Of a stretch of 64,000 bases of DNA, positions 1 through 6,894 are shown in pieces. The stretch is from Chitinophaga tropicalis. Its GTDB lineage: Bacteria; Bacteroidota; Bacteroidia; Chitinophagales; Chitinophagaceae. The DNA lies in contig NZ_WRXN01000001.1 in NCBI RefSeq assembly GCF_009758205.1, positions 868,001 to 932,000 of the forward strand, written 5' to 3'. The position numbers were made by a program, and so were the translations under genes. The number at the start of each line of letters is the position of its first letter. The stretch's first letter is position 1. A model generated the notes under the pieces. The model had not been told where the DNA came from. It was given only the letters and a program-made list of their open reading frames with translations, and ran no database searches.

Positions 1-186
1 GCAGCCAACAGAGCAGCGAGTAACAGGCTGATAGTAGTGGAAGACCTGACGGAAGATGAGCTCGATACGCTGCATAAATACTACTCCAGGCTTGCAGAGG
101 AGACAAAGAAAAGAATGAACATGAAGGAATCTCATTCTGTGGAAGAAGCAATAGAAAATACAGACGAGAAGTTCAATGAAATATAA
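1..186 (+). CDS. Low-affinity iron permease family protein, C-terminal part
   Basis: The reading frame is open from the window edge to a TAA at 184-186 and gives about 61 residues. The stretch ASNRLIVVEDLTEDELDTLH followed by a charged helix with KYY and a second E-rich helix resembles the cytoplasmic C-terminus of the low-affinity iron (Fe/Cu) permease family, small membrane proteins of about 140-150 residues common in Bacteroidota. The membrane part lies outside the window, so the assignment rests on this tail alone and comes from family memory. A strong hairpin follows 24 bases after the stop. Confidence 0.55.
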   Translation, partial: AANRAASNRLIVVEDLTEDELDTLHKYYSRLAEETKKRMNMKESHSVEEAIENTDEKFNEI

Positions 187-210
187 TGGGAAGTGTATCA
201 GCTACTCAAA

Positions 211-241
211 GGACCGGTTTCACCTCCGGCGAAACCGGTCC
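211..241. terminator. Bidirectional hairpin between convergent genes
   Basis: A perfect 11-bp stem GGACCGGTTTC / GAAACCGGTCC (211-221 with 231-241) lies between the rightward permease stop and the leftward kinase stop at 259. It lacks a long T-tract. The loop contains CCTCCGGC, related to the apex of other hairpins in this window. Confidence 0.6.
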
Positions 242-258
242 TTCTGACCAGCAGGCAG

Positions 259-1695
259 TTATCCATTAACAGGCAGCGTAATTGTAAACGTACTTCCTGC
301 CTCCGGTTCACTTTCTACATGGATAGTGCCCTTATGATTCATGACAATGTTCTGTGTGCTGGTCAGGCCAAGCCCTGTACCTTTGGGCTTACTGGTAAAG
401 AAAGGATCAAATAACCGCATTTTCATCTCTTCCGGAATGCCAGGGCCATTATCACTTATTGTAATGACAGCCTTATCTTTCTGCTGAAGGGTTTGCACAG
501 TAAGTACTCCCTTACCCGGCGTCATAGCCTCAATAGCATTGATGATAATGTTAAGCAACGCTATCACAACTTTCTCCTCATCCGCCGGGATGATGATATC
601 CTGCTTCAGATAGTCTTTATTCACTTTTATCTCATTCAGCTGCAAACGGTCCTGCGCCAGTGTAAGTGCTTTATCTGTCAGCTCATTGATGCCATGAGGC
701 TGGATATTCAGTTCCATCATCCTGGTAGAATGCAGCAGTTCGGTGATCAGCTGGTTAATACGGGTACAGTTGCGCTCAATAATGTCCACATATACCTGGC
801 TTTCCTCCGGGTCTACAGGTTCTCCCTTGAACTGGCTCACTGCCAGCAGTATATTGGTGAGCGGATTCCTCACCTCATGGGCAATGACCCTTGCTATACG
901 GCCTGTTACCACAAACTTCTGTTGTTGCTGTTTCTCCTGTTCTTCCCGTTTGCGCTCGGTGATATCCTGCGCCACACATAGAAAGATCTGTTCCGTTTCA
1001 TCCAGGGTAACGGCGCTGACCATTACGTCCAGTTTACGCCCTTCTTTGGTCAGGAAATTATATTCTGTCCGAAGGCTGGAATCTTCCCCACAGATATTCT
1101 CAAAGAAATGCCGGTACTGGTCTTCATGATAGAACAGTTCTTTCAGGTTCAAGTTCAGCATTTCCTCTTTGGAATACTTCAGATTTCTGAGTGCGGCGGG
1201 ATTGGCGTCTATGACATTCTTGTCACAATCTGCCAGAATAATGAGATCGTGCGCTTTTTCGAACACGCCAAAGTACTTTTTCTCATTCTCCTCAATAACC
1301 CGCAGGTGATGTGCTTCATCAAGAGCATAACGGATAGAGCGTTCCAGCTGGTCTGCGCTGATCTCTCCTTTTACAAGATAGTCTGAAGCACCTGCCTGCA
1401 TGGCTTCCTTATCGATGGTATAATCACCCTTACCGGTCAGCACTATTACCGGGGCCCTGTATTCCAGCTGCTGAAAATGATGCAGGATATCTATACCGGT
1501 GTATGGCCCCAGGCGATAGTCCACCAGGTAAATATCATGTTTTTTCCGGTCTATTTCTTCAACGGCTTTTGAGTAGGTAGGTGCCCAGTCCAGCTGGTAC
1601 TGTCCTGGTGAAATGTCCTGCAGCAGCTGGCTTACCAGGAAAAAGTCATCCTCATCGTCATCTACCATTAATATGTTTACGGGTTGATCTGTCAT
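259..1695 (-). CDS. Response regulator-PAS-histidine kinase hybrid
   Basis: Cytosolic signalling protein of 478 residues with no membrane segment. An N-terminal receiver domain (about 6-125) has acidic residues D12-D14, phospho-acceptor D59, T87 and K109. A PAS domain follows (about 140-250, ending in DITERKR). Next come HisKA with phospho-acceptor H273 in IAHEVRNPL and an HATPase domain with N-box NIIINAIEAM, G1 DNGPGIP and G2 GTGLGL. The receiver at the N-terminus means it is probably phosphorylated by another kinase before acting itself. The kinase gene at 1761-3152 lies 65 bases upstream on the same strand, so the two are likely cotranscribed and may form one phosphorelay; that link is inferred from position only. 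Confidence 0.9.
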   Translation of the reverse strand: MTDQPVNILMVDDDEDDFFLVSQLLQDISPGQYQLDWAPTYSKAVEEIDRKKHDIYLVDYRLGPYTGIDILHHFQQLEYRAPVIVLTGKGDYTIDKEAMQAGASDYLVKGEISADQLERSIRYALDEAHHLRVIEENEKKYFGVFEKAHDLIILADCDKNVIDANPAALRNLKYSKEEMLNLNLKELFYHEDQYRHFFENICGEDSSLRTEYNFLTKEGRKLDVMVSAVTLDETEQIFLCVAQDITERKREEQEKQQQQKFVVTGRIARVIAHEVRNPLTNILLAVSQFKGEPVDPEESQVYVDIIERNCTRINQLITELLHSTRMMELNIQPHGINELTDKALTLAQDRLQLNEIKVNKDYLKQDIIIPADEEKVVIALLNIIINAIEAMTPGKGVLTVQTLQQKDKAVITISDNGPGIPEEMKMRLFDPFFTSKPKGTGLGLTSTQNIVMNHKGTIHVESEPEAGSTFTITLPVNG

Positions 1696-1760
1696 ATGCC
1701 GAAATATTTGCCAGGTTCAGCAATTCTCTGCAATAAGAATGCTAGTTTTTTTATGTCAGG

Positions 1761-3152
1761 CTAACTTTCATGTAGATTAATTTGTGTTAGCGGTAAGACA
1801 ACAATAAAAGTAGCGCCTTCTCCGGGAAGGGCTGTAGCAGATATATGTCCGTGGTGACTGTCTACGATCTTTTTACAAATGGCCAGGCCTATTCCCGTTC
1901 CGGAATACTCACTCATGCCATGTAAACGCTGGAAGAGTAAAAAAATGCGCTCGGCATAGGCAGGGTCGAAGCCTATACCGTTATCTTCAACATGGATACT
2001 GCATAGATTATCTATCGTGGATGATGTGATATTAATGACCAACCGCCTTTCCGGAGATGCAAACTTAACGGCGTTGGTAATGATATTCTGGAAAAGCTGG
2101 TGGAAAGCGGTGGCATTTCCTTCTATGGGAGGGATAGGGCCTACATTTACAATTGCATTCTTTTCCAGTAAACCTTCTTCCACATCACTCACCACTTCAT
2201 TGACCAGGGCCACCATATCTACCAGGGCAACGTTTTCCGGGGTGATCCTGCCTGCACGGGAGAAAAGCAGCAGGTCATTGATGAGCACCCGCATACGGCC
2301 TACAGCAGCCATCATCCGCTTTAGCAGGTCTGAGGCTTCTTCCGGCAGGTTATCACCATATTTTGACTGTAAACGGTCGCTGAATGTAGAGATCTTACGG
2401 AGGGGCTCCTGCAGGTCGTGAGAGGCTACATAGGCAAACTGTTCCAGTTCTTCGTTAGACTTGTTCAGCAGTCTGATATTCTGTTGCAGGTCCCGCTGAT
2501 AAGCTTTCAGTCTTGATTCTATATGTAGCTGTAACCTGAACTCGCGCGTAAGGGTAATATAGGAATAGATCCCTATCAGGATAGCCATCAGCGATGAAAT
2601 AAAGATAACAGGTATCCAGATGGCAGAATAGAAACGTTGCAGCACTGCTTTGCGGTTCAGGTATGATGCCTCTATTTTCAGCATATCCTGCACCTTCCGT
2701 TCTATTTTATCTATGGTTTTCTCACCCTGATGTACTGCGGAGGTATCTTTCTCATGGGTGGTAATACGTTGCTCACCTTCTCTCAGCTGACGGTATTTAT
2801 AATCCAGTAAGCTCTTCAGTGTATCCAGATGCCGTTGTTGCTGGGGATTGCCCGATGTTATCAGCCTCAGCTGCATATATTCAACCTGTATCTTGTTACT
2901 TCTTTCCCGCATGGTGGGTTTCAGGAAGGCGGTGTCTTTAGTGATATTATACCCCCTGATGGCAGATTCAGCATCCTTTAGCTGACGGGTGATCACCTCC
3001 AGGCTTTTTGATACCTGTATGGTATGATTCAACCGCTGGGCATTGTCCAGGAGATTTTTCGTTACAAGGAAGGAGCAAACTGAAGCTACTATGATCACAG
3101 TAAAAGCTACAAAAAAACCTACTCTTATCTTCTTCTGTACAGGAATATGCAT
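1761..3152 (-). CDS. Membrane sensor histidine kinase with CHASE3-like sensor
   Basis: A protein of 463 residues with an N-terminal membrane helix (about 10-30), a periplasmic helical sensor (about 35-175) containing the CHASE3-like stretch ESAIRGYNITKD, and a second membrane helix (about 178-200). HisKA follows with H245 in ASHDLQEPLRKI, then HATPase with NAVKFA, DNGIGF and GTGIGLAICKK. ASHDLQEPLR is the phytochrome-like HisKA signature. It is a sensor kinase with unknown ligand. It has no receiver of its own; the downstream hybrid gene at 259-1695 starts with one and is the obvious partner candidate. Divergent from the small genes beginning near 3478. Confidence 0.9.
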   Translation of the reverse strand: MHIPVQKKIRVGFFVAFTVIIVASVCSFLVTKNLLDNAQRLNHTIQVSKSLEVITRQLKDAESAIRGYNITKDTAFLKPTMRERSNKIQVEYMQLRLITSGNPQQQRHLDTLKSLLDYKYRQLREGEQRITTHEKDTSAVHQGEKTIDKIERKVQDMLKIEASYLNRKAVLQRFYSAIWIPVIFISSLMAILIGIYSYITLTREFRLQLHIESRLKAYQRDLQQNIRLLNKSNEELEQFAYVASHDLQEPLRKISTFSDRLQSKYGDNLPEEASDLLKRMMAAVGRMRVLINDLLLFSRAGRITPENVALVDMVALVNEVVSDVEEGLLEKNAIVNVGPIPPIEGNATAFHQLFQNIITNAVKFASPERRLVINITSSTIDNLCSIHVEDNGIGFDPAYAERIFLLFQRLHGMSEYSGTGIGLAICKKIVDSHHGHISATALPGEGATFIVVLPLTQINLHES

Positions 3153-3220
3153 TAGCCAGAGAATTATGTGGTGAGCAATCGAATTTACGGGAAAATAGGA
3201 TACTGTCCAGCGCTCAGCGC

Positions 3221-3385
3221 TTATTGTTCAACAATTTCCACATAGTGCAAGGCATATTCTACAGGAGTTATAGCCGTGGCTGCTTTATTAATGAGTATAT
3301 CCTTATACGTTAGTTTGAAGTGGCTGTATCCTATATCTGTATGGCGTTCTGTGAGGAGGATGATATTTCCGCATGTACGTAAATA
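3221..3385 (-). pseudogene. Possible 3' remnant of a lost gene
   Basis: Between the kinase start (3152) and the next rightward gene, the minus strand has an open frame of 54 codons with a normal-looking composition. It ends in ITPVEYALHYVEIVEQ and a TAA at 3223-3221, and contains no ATG. The upstream stop lies at 3388-3386. The residue pattern looks like the C-terminal end of a real protein, but I recognise no family. It could be a decayed 3' end left after a deletion, or chance. Confidence 0.25.
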
Positions 3386-3477
3386 CTATAGTAGCGGGCC
3401 TGTGGAATGAACTTTGTTTTTTTAAAAGAATAATACTCTCAGGACAAAAAGAATCGTTCACCCAAAAAAATAAAATC

Positions 3478-3861
3478 ATGCAAGTTTATTATATGTCCGC
3501 CGGGAATCCGGGTCCGGGTAGTGTACCCGGAAAAGATCCCGGACCGGAAATAACACCGCCCTCCGGGCCGCAGGGGCCTCCGCCCCAGCCAGGGCCGGAA
3601 ATTACACCTCCACCTTCGCCACAGGGCCCTCCGGAGAAGACGCCGGACGAAATACCCGGGCATGATATTGAACGTAATCCGCCCACGCCTAAAGCAAAGA
3701 AAAAGGAAGGGGAGTTAGAAGAAAGGGCTGAAAAGATAGCAGAACAGGACAGGGAAGATGGAGAAGAAAGATCGCCGGACCTTTTCCCTGATCCAACTAT
3801 TATGGAAACAGGCGACACTTACGACCAGGAAGACAGCGTACGGCCAATTCCTGAGGAATAG
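3478..3861 (+). CDS. Proline-rich, acidic small hypothetical protein
   Basis: I do not recognise a family. From ATG 3478 the product has 127 residues; ATG 3493 is an alternative start and an in-frame upstream start at 3373 looks less likely. The first half is almost all P, G, E and Q, with a tandem motif GPEITPPSGPQGPP / GPEITPPPSPQGPP. The second half is strongly charged (KAKKKEGELEERAEKIAEQD) and then acidic. No signal peptide or membrane segment is visible, so it is probably cytosolic and disordered. The YciE-like ferritin gene starts 27 bases downstream in the same direction, so the two are probably cotranscribed. Confidence 0.6.
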   Translation: MQVYYMSAGNPGPGSVPGKDPGPEITPPSGPQGPPPQPGPEITPPPSPQGPPEKTPDEIPGHDIERNPPTPKAKKKEGELEERAEKIAEQDREDGEERSPDLFPDPTIMETGDTYDQEDSVRPIPEE

Positions 3862-3888
3862 CTTCATCACTATTAAACTCCAGATATT

Positions 3889-4476
3889 ATGGCAACAAGA
3901 ACCCAAACCCGCACTACCGGCAACAGCCGCTCATCAGCAACTGCATCCCGCAGCAGTAACAAGACAAAACGCGAAGAGATGCCCAACTCAAAATTCCATA
4001 AACTGTTTATGGACGAACTCAAAGACATTTACTGGGCAGAGAAGAACCTGGTGAAAGCATTAGGTAAAATGCAGAAGGCCGCCACTTCTGAAGAACTGGC
4101 CAATGCTATTGTGGAACACCAGGAACAGACAAAAGAACATGTTACACGTATTGAACAGATCTTCGAACAGATGGGGCAAGCTCCTAAAGCAAAAAAATGC
4201 GAAGCAATGGAAGGGCTGATAGCTGAAGGGCAGGAAGTAATAGACGATACAGAAGAAGACAGCGCCGTAAGGGATGCAGGCCTTATCATCTGCGCCCAGA
4301 AAATTGAGCATTATGAAATTGCCGCCTATGGAAGCCTGCGTACGCTGGCACACAGAATGGGTCATGAAGAGGCGGCACAGATACTGCAGACAACGCTGGA
4401 CGAAGAAAAGGAAACAGATAGTCTGCTCACACAGATCGCAGAGTCTTCCGTAAATGAAGAAGCTGCTGCAGAATAA
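3889..4476 (+). CDS. YciE/DUF892 ferritin-like protein
   Basis: A protein of 195 residues. The first 35 are a low-complexity S/T/R/K-rich tail that could contact DNA. The rest is the DUF892 (YciE/YciF) four-helix ferritin-like fold, starting at KFHKLFMDELKDIYWAEKNL, with candidate metal ligands in the family's E and ExxH-type positions (AEKNL, EHQEQTKEH, QKIEHYEIAAYG, DEEKETDSLL). Family members are linked to general stress and bind di-iron. The neighbourhood (TopIB, Ku, LigD downstream) fits a role in protecting DNA during stress or stationary phase, which is inference. A hairpin terminator follows. Confidence 0.88.
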   Translation: MATRTQTRTTGNSRSSATASRSSNKTKREEMPNSKFHKLFMDELKDIYWAEKNLVKALGKMQKAATSEELANAIVEHQEQTKEHVTRIEQIFEQMGQAPKAKKCEAMEGLIAEGQEVIDDTEEDSAVRDAGLIICAQKIEHYEIAAYGSLRTLAHRMGHEEAAQILQTTLDEEKETDSLLTQIAESSVNEEAAAE

Positions 4477-4501
4477 AAGTTCATCCACATAGAAACCCGG
4501 A

Positions 4502-4538
4502 GGGCCTCTGCATGTAATAATGCCAGGGGCCTTTTTTA
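4502..4538 (+). terminator. Intrinsic terminator after the YciE-like gene
   Basis: GGCCTCTGCA and TGCCAGGGGCC form a stem with one bulge, followed by a run of T. It lies 25 bases after the stop at 4476. Confidence 0.6.
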
Positions 4539-4559
4539 AGATCATAAACAGGATGATAT

Positions 4560-5609
4560 ATGGATGTGCTTGCAGAAGCAATGGCCACCGCCAGGGCTGT
4601 TAAACTACGGTATGTAAGGACAGGAATGCCCGGGTTTAGCCGCCAGCGCTCAAAGAATGGTTTTTATTACCTGGACCAGCATGGTGAAAAGATCACAGAC
4701 AAGGAAGTACTGGAAAGGATCCGCGGGCTGGTATTGCCACCTGCGTGGGAAAATGTCTGGATCTCACCATATGAGAATGCGCACCTGCAGGCTACCGGCA
4801 TTGATGCAAAAGGCCGCAAGCAATACCGTTATCACTCCACATGGGCAAAGGTGCGCAATGAAACCAAATATGACCGGCTGCTACAATTTGGGAAGAAACT
4901 ACCGCAATTGCGCAGGAATATGGAGGCCGCCCTGCGCAAACGAAATATGGATAAAGAAAAAGTCACAGCTATTGCCCTCAGCGTCATGCAGGAAACATTG
5001 ATGAGGGTAGGCAATACTTCCTATGAAAAATTATATGGATCCTACGGATTGACCACCCTGCGCGACCAGCATATCAAAATAAACGGAAATACCGCTTTCT
5101 TCCGGTTTAAAGGCAAAAAAGGCGTAATACAGCAGATCACCCTCAGGCATGCACAACTGGCAAAACTGCTGCAGAAAGTGCGGGAAATACCCGGACAGGA
5201 GCTTTTCCAGTATTATGAAGGAGATGAGCATAAAAGTCTCGATTCAGGAGATATCAACGAATACCTGAAGCTATGGACGGGAGAAGATTTTACCTGTAAG
5301 GATTTCCGTACCTGGTCAGGATCGGTCAACGCATTGAATTTGCTGGCAGACCTGGCCCCTTTTTCCTCTGCCACAGAATGTAAGCAGAACCTGGTGAATA
5401 TTATAGACAGTGTAGCCGGAAAACTGGGTAATACACGCGCAGTTTGCAGGAAATATTACATTCATCCCAGGTTATTGGAAACATATGAAAAATGTGAACT
5501 CGAACCTTATCTGTCTGAGCTGAGGGCTGGCAGGAACAAAACCGCGAAGAGCGGGCTGCATAATGATGAAAAAGTACTGCTGAAATTCCTGGAAGCAGGA
5601 AAAAAATAA
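4560..5609 (+). CDS. DNA topoisomerase IB
   Basis: A poxvirus-like type IB topoisomerase (349 residues), which relaxes supercoils by nicking one strand through a 3'-phosphotyrosine. The N-terminal clamp domain (about 15-120) includes GIDAKGRKQYRYHSTW. In the catalytic domain the residues aligned to vaccinia R130, K167, R223 and Y274 are R149 (MRVGN), K186 (FKGKKG), R250 (DFRTWS) and Y300 (CRKYYIHP). The vaccinia His265 position is N291 (GNT), as is usual in cellular homologues. ATG 4581 is a possible alternative start. It sits between a stress ferritin and NHEJ genes. Confidence 0.93.
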   Translation: MDVLAEAMATARAVKLRYVRTGMPGFSRQRSKNGFYYLDQHGEKITDKEVLERIRGLVLPPAWENVWISPYENAHLQATGIDAKGRKQYRYHSTWAKVRNETKYDRLLQFGKKLPQLRRNMEAALRKRNMDKEKVTAIALSVMQETLMRVGNTSYEKLYGSYGLTTLRDQHIKINGNTAFFRFKGKKGVIQQITLRHAQLAKLLQKVREIPGQELFQYYEGDEHKSLDSGDINEYLKLWTGEDFTCKDFRTWSGSVNALNLLADLAPFSSATECKQNLVNIIDSVAGKLGNTRAVCRKYYIHPRLLETYEKCELEPYLSELRAGRNKTAKSGLHNDEKVLLKFLEAGKK

Positions 5610-5645
5610 AGGTTGCCATATGACTTAGTGCATGTGGCAACCTTT
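5608..5645. terminator. Bidirectional terminator between convergent genes
   Basis: AAAGGTTGCCA (5608-5618) pairs with TGGCAACCTTT (5635-5645), and the stem overlaps the TopIB stop codon. It serves the rightward topoisomerase gene and the leftward gene ending at 5662. Confidence 0.75.
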
Positions 5646-5661
5646 ATCTTATTTATACTGA

Positions 5662-6015
5662 TCAGGCGAAGATCAGCTGATCTTCCCTGTCTTCTACCGG
5701 TATTTTCTGAAGAAATTCGTCAAAGCCTGATTCCTCATGTGTACTATAAGCGCCATAGGCATCAAGTACATAACCTATTTCCCCTTCTTTGTCTTCAATA
5801 AGGTATAGTACCGACATATCTGCCGGATCTGACTCACCTTCAAACCGGTAGGTTTTAATGATCTTCAATTCTTCCGGATTGTAGATCTTTTGTTTGTCAA
5901 TATTCTGCATTCTGCCATGATCACTCATCTTCAGTTCATGATCAAGACCCCTATCGTGCAGCTTTTGCATCACCCGGCTAAGGGTGGTCATTTCGCCTGG
6001 CTTTTCCATAAACAA
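5662..6015 (-). CDS. Small conserved hypothetical (mislabelled-PRPP-synthetase type family)
   Basis: A protein of 117 residues (start at 6015 or ATG 6009). The pattern KLHDRGLDHEL...IYNPEELKIIKTYRFEGESDPADMSVLYLIED...GYVLDAYGAY matches a family of about 100 residues widespread in Bacteroidota. I recall members being labelled phosphoribosylpyrophosphate synthetase, although none of that enzyme's motifs are present. It is soluble, with no signal peptide; its function is unknown. It is divergent from ku, with about 90 bases between the two starts, so the two promoters share that gap. Confidence 0.7.
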   Translation of the reverse strand: MFMEKPGEMTTLSRVMQKLHDRGLDHELKMSDHGRMQNIDKQKIYNPEELKIIKTYRFEGESDPADMSVLYLIEDKEGEIGYVLDAYGAYSTHEESGFDEFLQKIPVEDREDQLIFA

Positions 6016-6105
6016 AGGTTATTTGGTTATAAGGTTAAAACCAAAAGACGTGCCATGGCATATAGTTTGGACTTATTAGATCATCACCATTTAAATCATA
6101 ACATT

Positions 6106-6894
6106 ATGAGAGCAGTATGGTCAGGAACAATCGGTTTTGGGCTGGTAAATATTCCAATCAAACTGTACAGTGCGGTACAGGACAGCAGGCTGGACCTTGA
6201 CATGCTGGACAAAAAAGACCACGCCCATATCAGGTTTAAACGCGTTAATGAAGATACGGGGAAAGAAGTACCCTGGGAACAGATAGTGAAAGGATTCCTG
6301 CTGAATGATGAATATGTAATACTGGAAGATGAGGATTTTGAAGAAGCAAGCCCGGAAAAAAGTAAGATCATCACGATAGAATCATTCGTGGACCAGACGG
6401 AAATAGACGATATCTATTTCGAATCTCCTTACTATATAGAACCTGATAAAGCCGGCGTGAAAGCCTATGGTCTATTACTTAAAACACTGGAGAAAACAGG
6501 TAAAGCCGGCGTTGGCAGGTTTGTGCTCAGGACCAGCGAGCACCTGGTTGTAATACGCCCCAGGGAAGATTACCTGTTGCTGCATCAGCTGAGGTTTGAA
6601 GAAGAGATACGTTCTCCTAAAGACCTCTCTATCCCGGCCGATCCGAAGATCGTAAAAAAGGAACTGGACATGGCCGTTAAACTGGTAGAACAATACACAG
6701 AACCTTTTGACATCAGCCAGTTTAAAGATACCTACCGTGATGAACTGATGAAGATCATTAAGGCGAAAGCCAGCGGTAAACGCCGTACCGTGAAGAAGAT
6801 GAAAGTAGTACATACCCGGAGCAGCGATCTGTTCTCTCAACTGAAAGCCAGTCTGGGCGGCAATGGCAGCAAAAGTAAAAAACGTGCATCATGA
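6106..6894 (+). CDS. ku: Ku-family DNA end-binding protein
   Basis: Homodimeric bacterial Ku (262 residues from ATG 6106), which threads onto double-strand break ends and recruits LigD. MRAVWSGTIGFGLVNIPIKLYSA is the typical Ku N-terminus; the open frame extends further upstream but that part matches no Ku. The bridge and core region is present (DIYFESPYYIEPDKAGVKAY, LLHQLRFEEEIR), and the protein ends in a basic tail (KASGKRRTVKKMK, SKSKKRAS) as in other bacterial Ku proteins. Its TGA overlaps the LigD ATG (ATGA), so the two are translationally coupled. Confidence 0.95.
   Translation: MRAVWSGTIGFGLVNIPIKLYSAVQDSRLDLDMLDKKDHAHIRFKRVNEDTGKEVPWEQIVKGFLLNDEYVILEDEDFEEASPEKSKIITIESFVDQTEIDDIYFESPYYIEPDKAGVKAYGLLLKTLEKTGKAGVGRFVLRTSEHLVVIRPREDYLLLHQLRFEEEIRSPKDLSIPADPKIVKKELDMAVKLVEQYTEPFDISQFKDTYRDELMKIIKAKASGKRRTVKKMKVVHTRSSDLFSQLKASLGGNGSKSKKRAS

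Noticed and set aside
3489..3818. Glycine/serine-rich frame antisense to the proline-rich gene
   Set aside because: Mirror of the proline codons; no start context or homology supports it.
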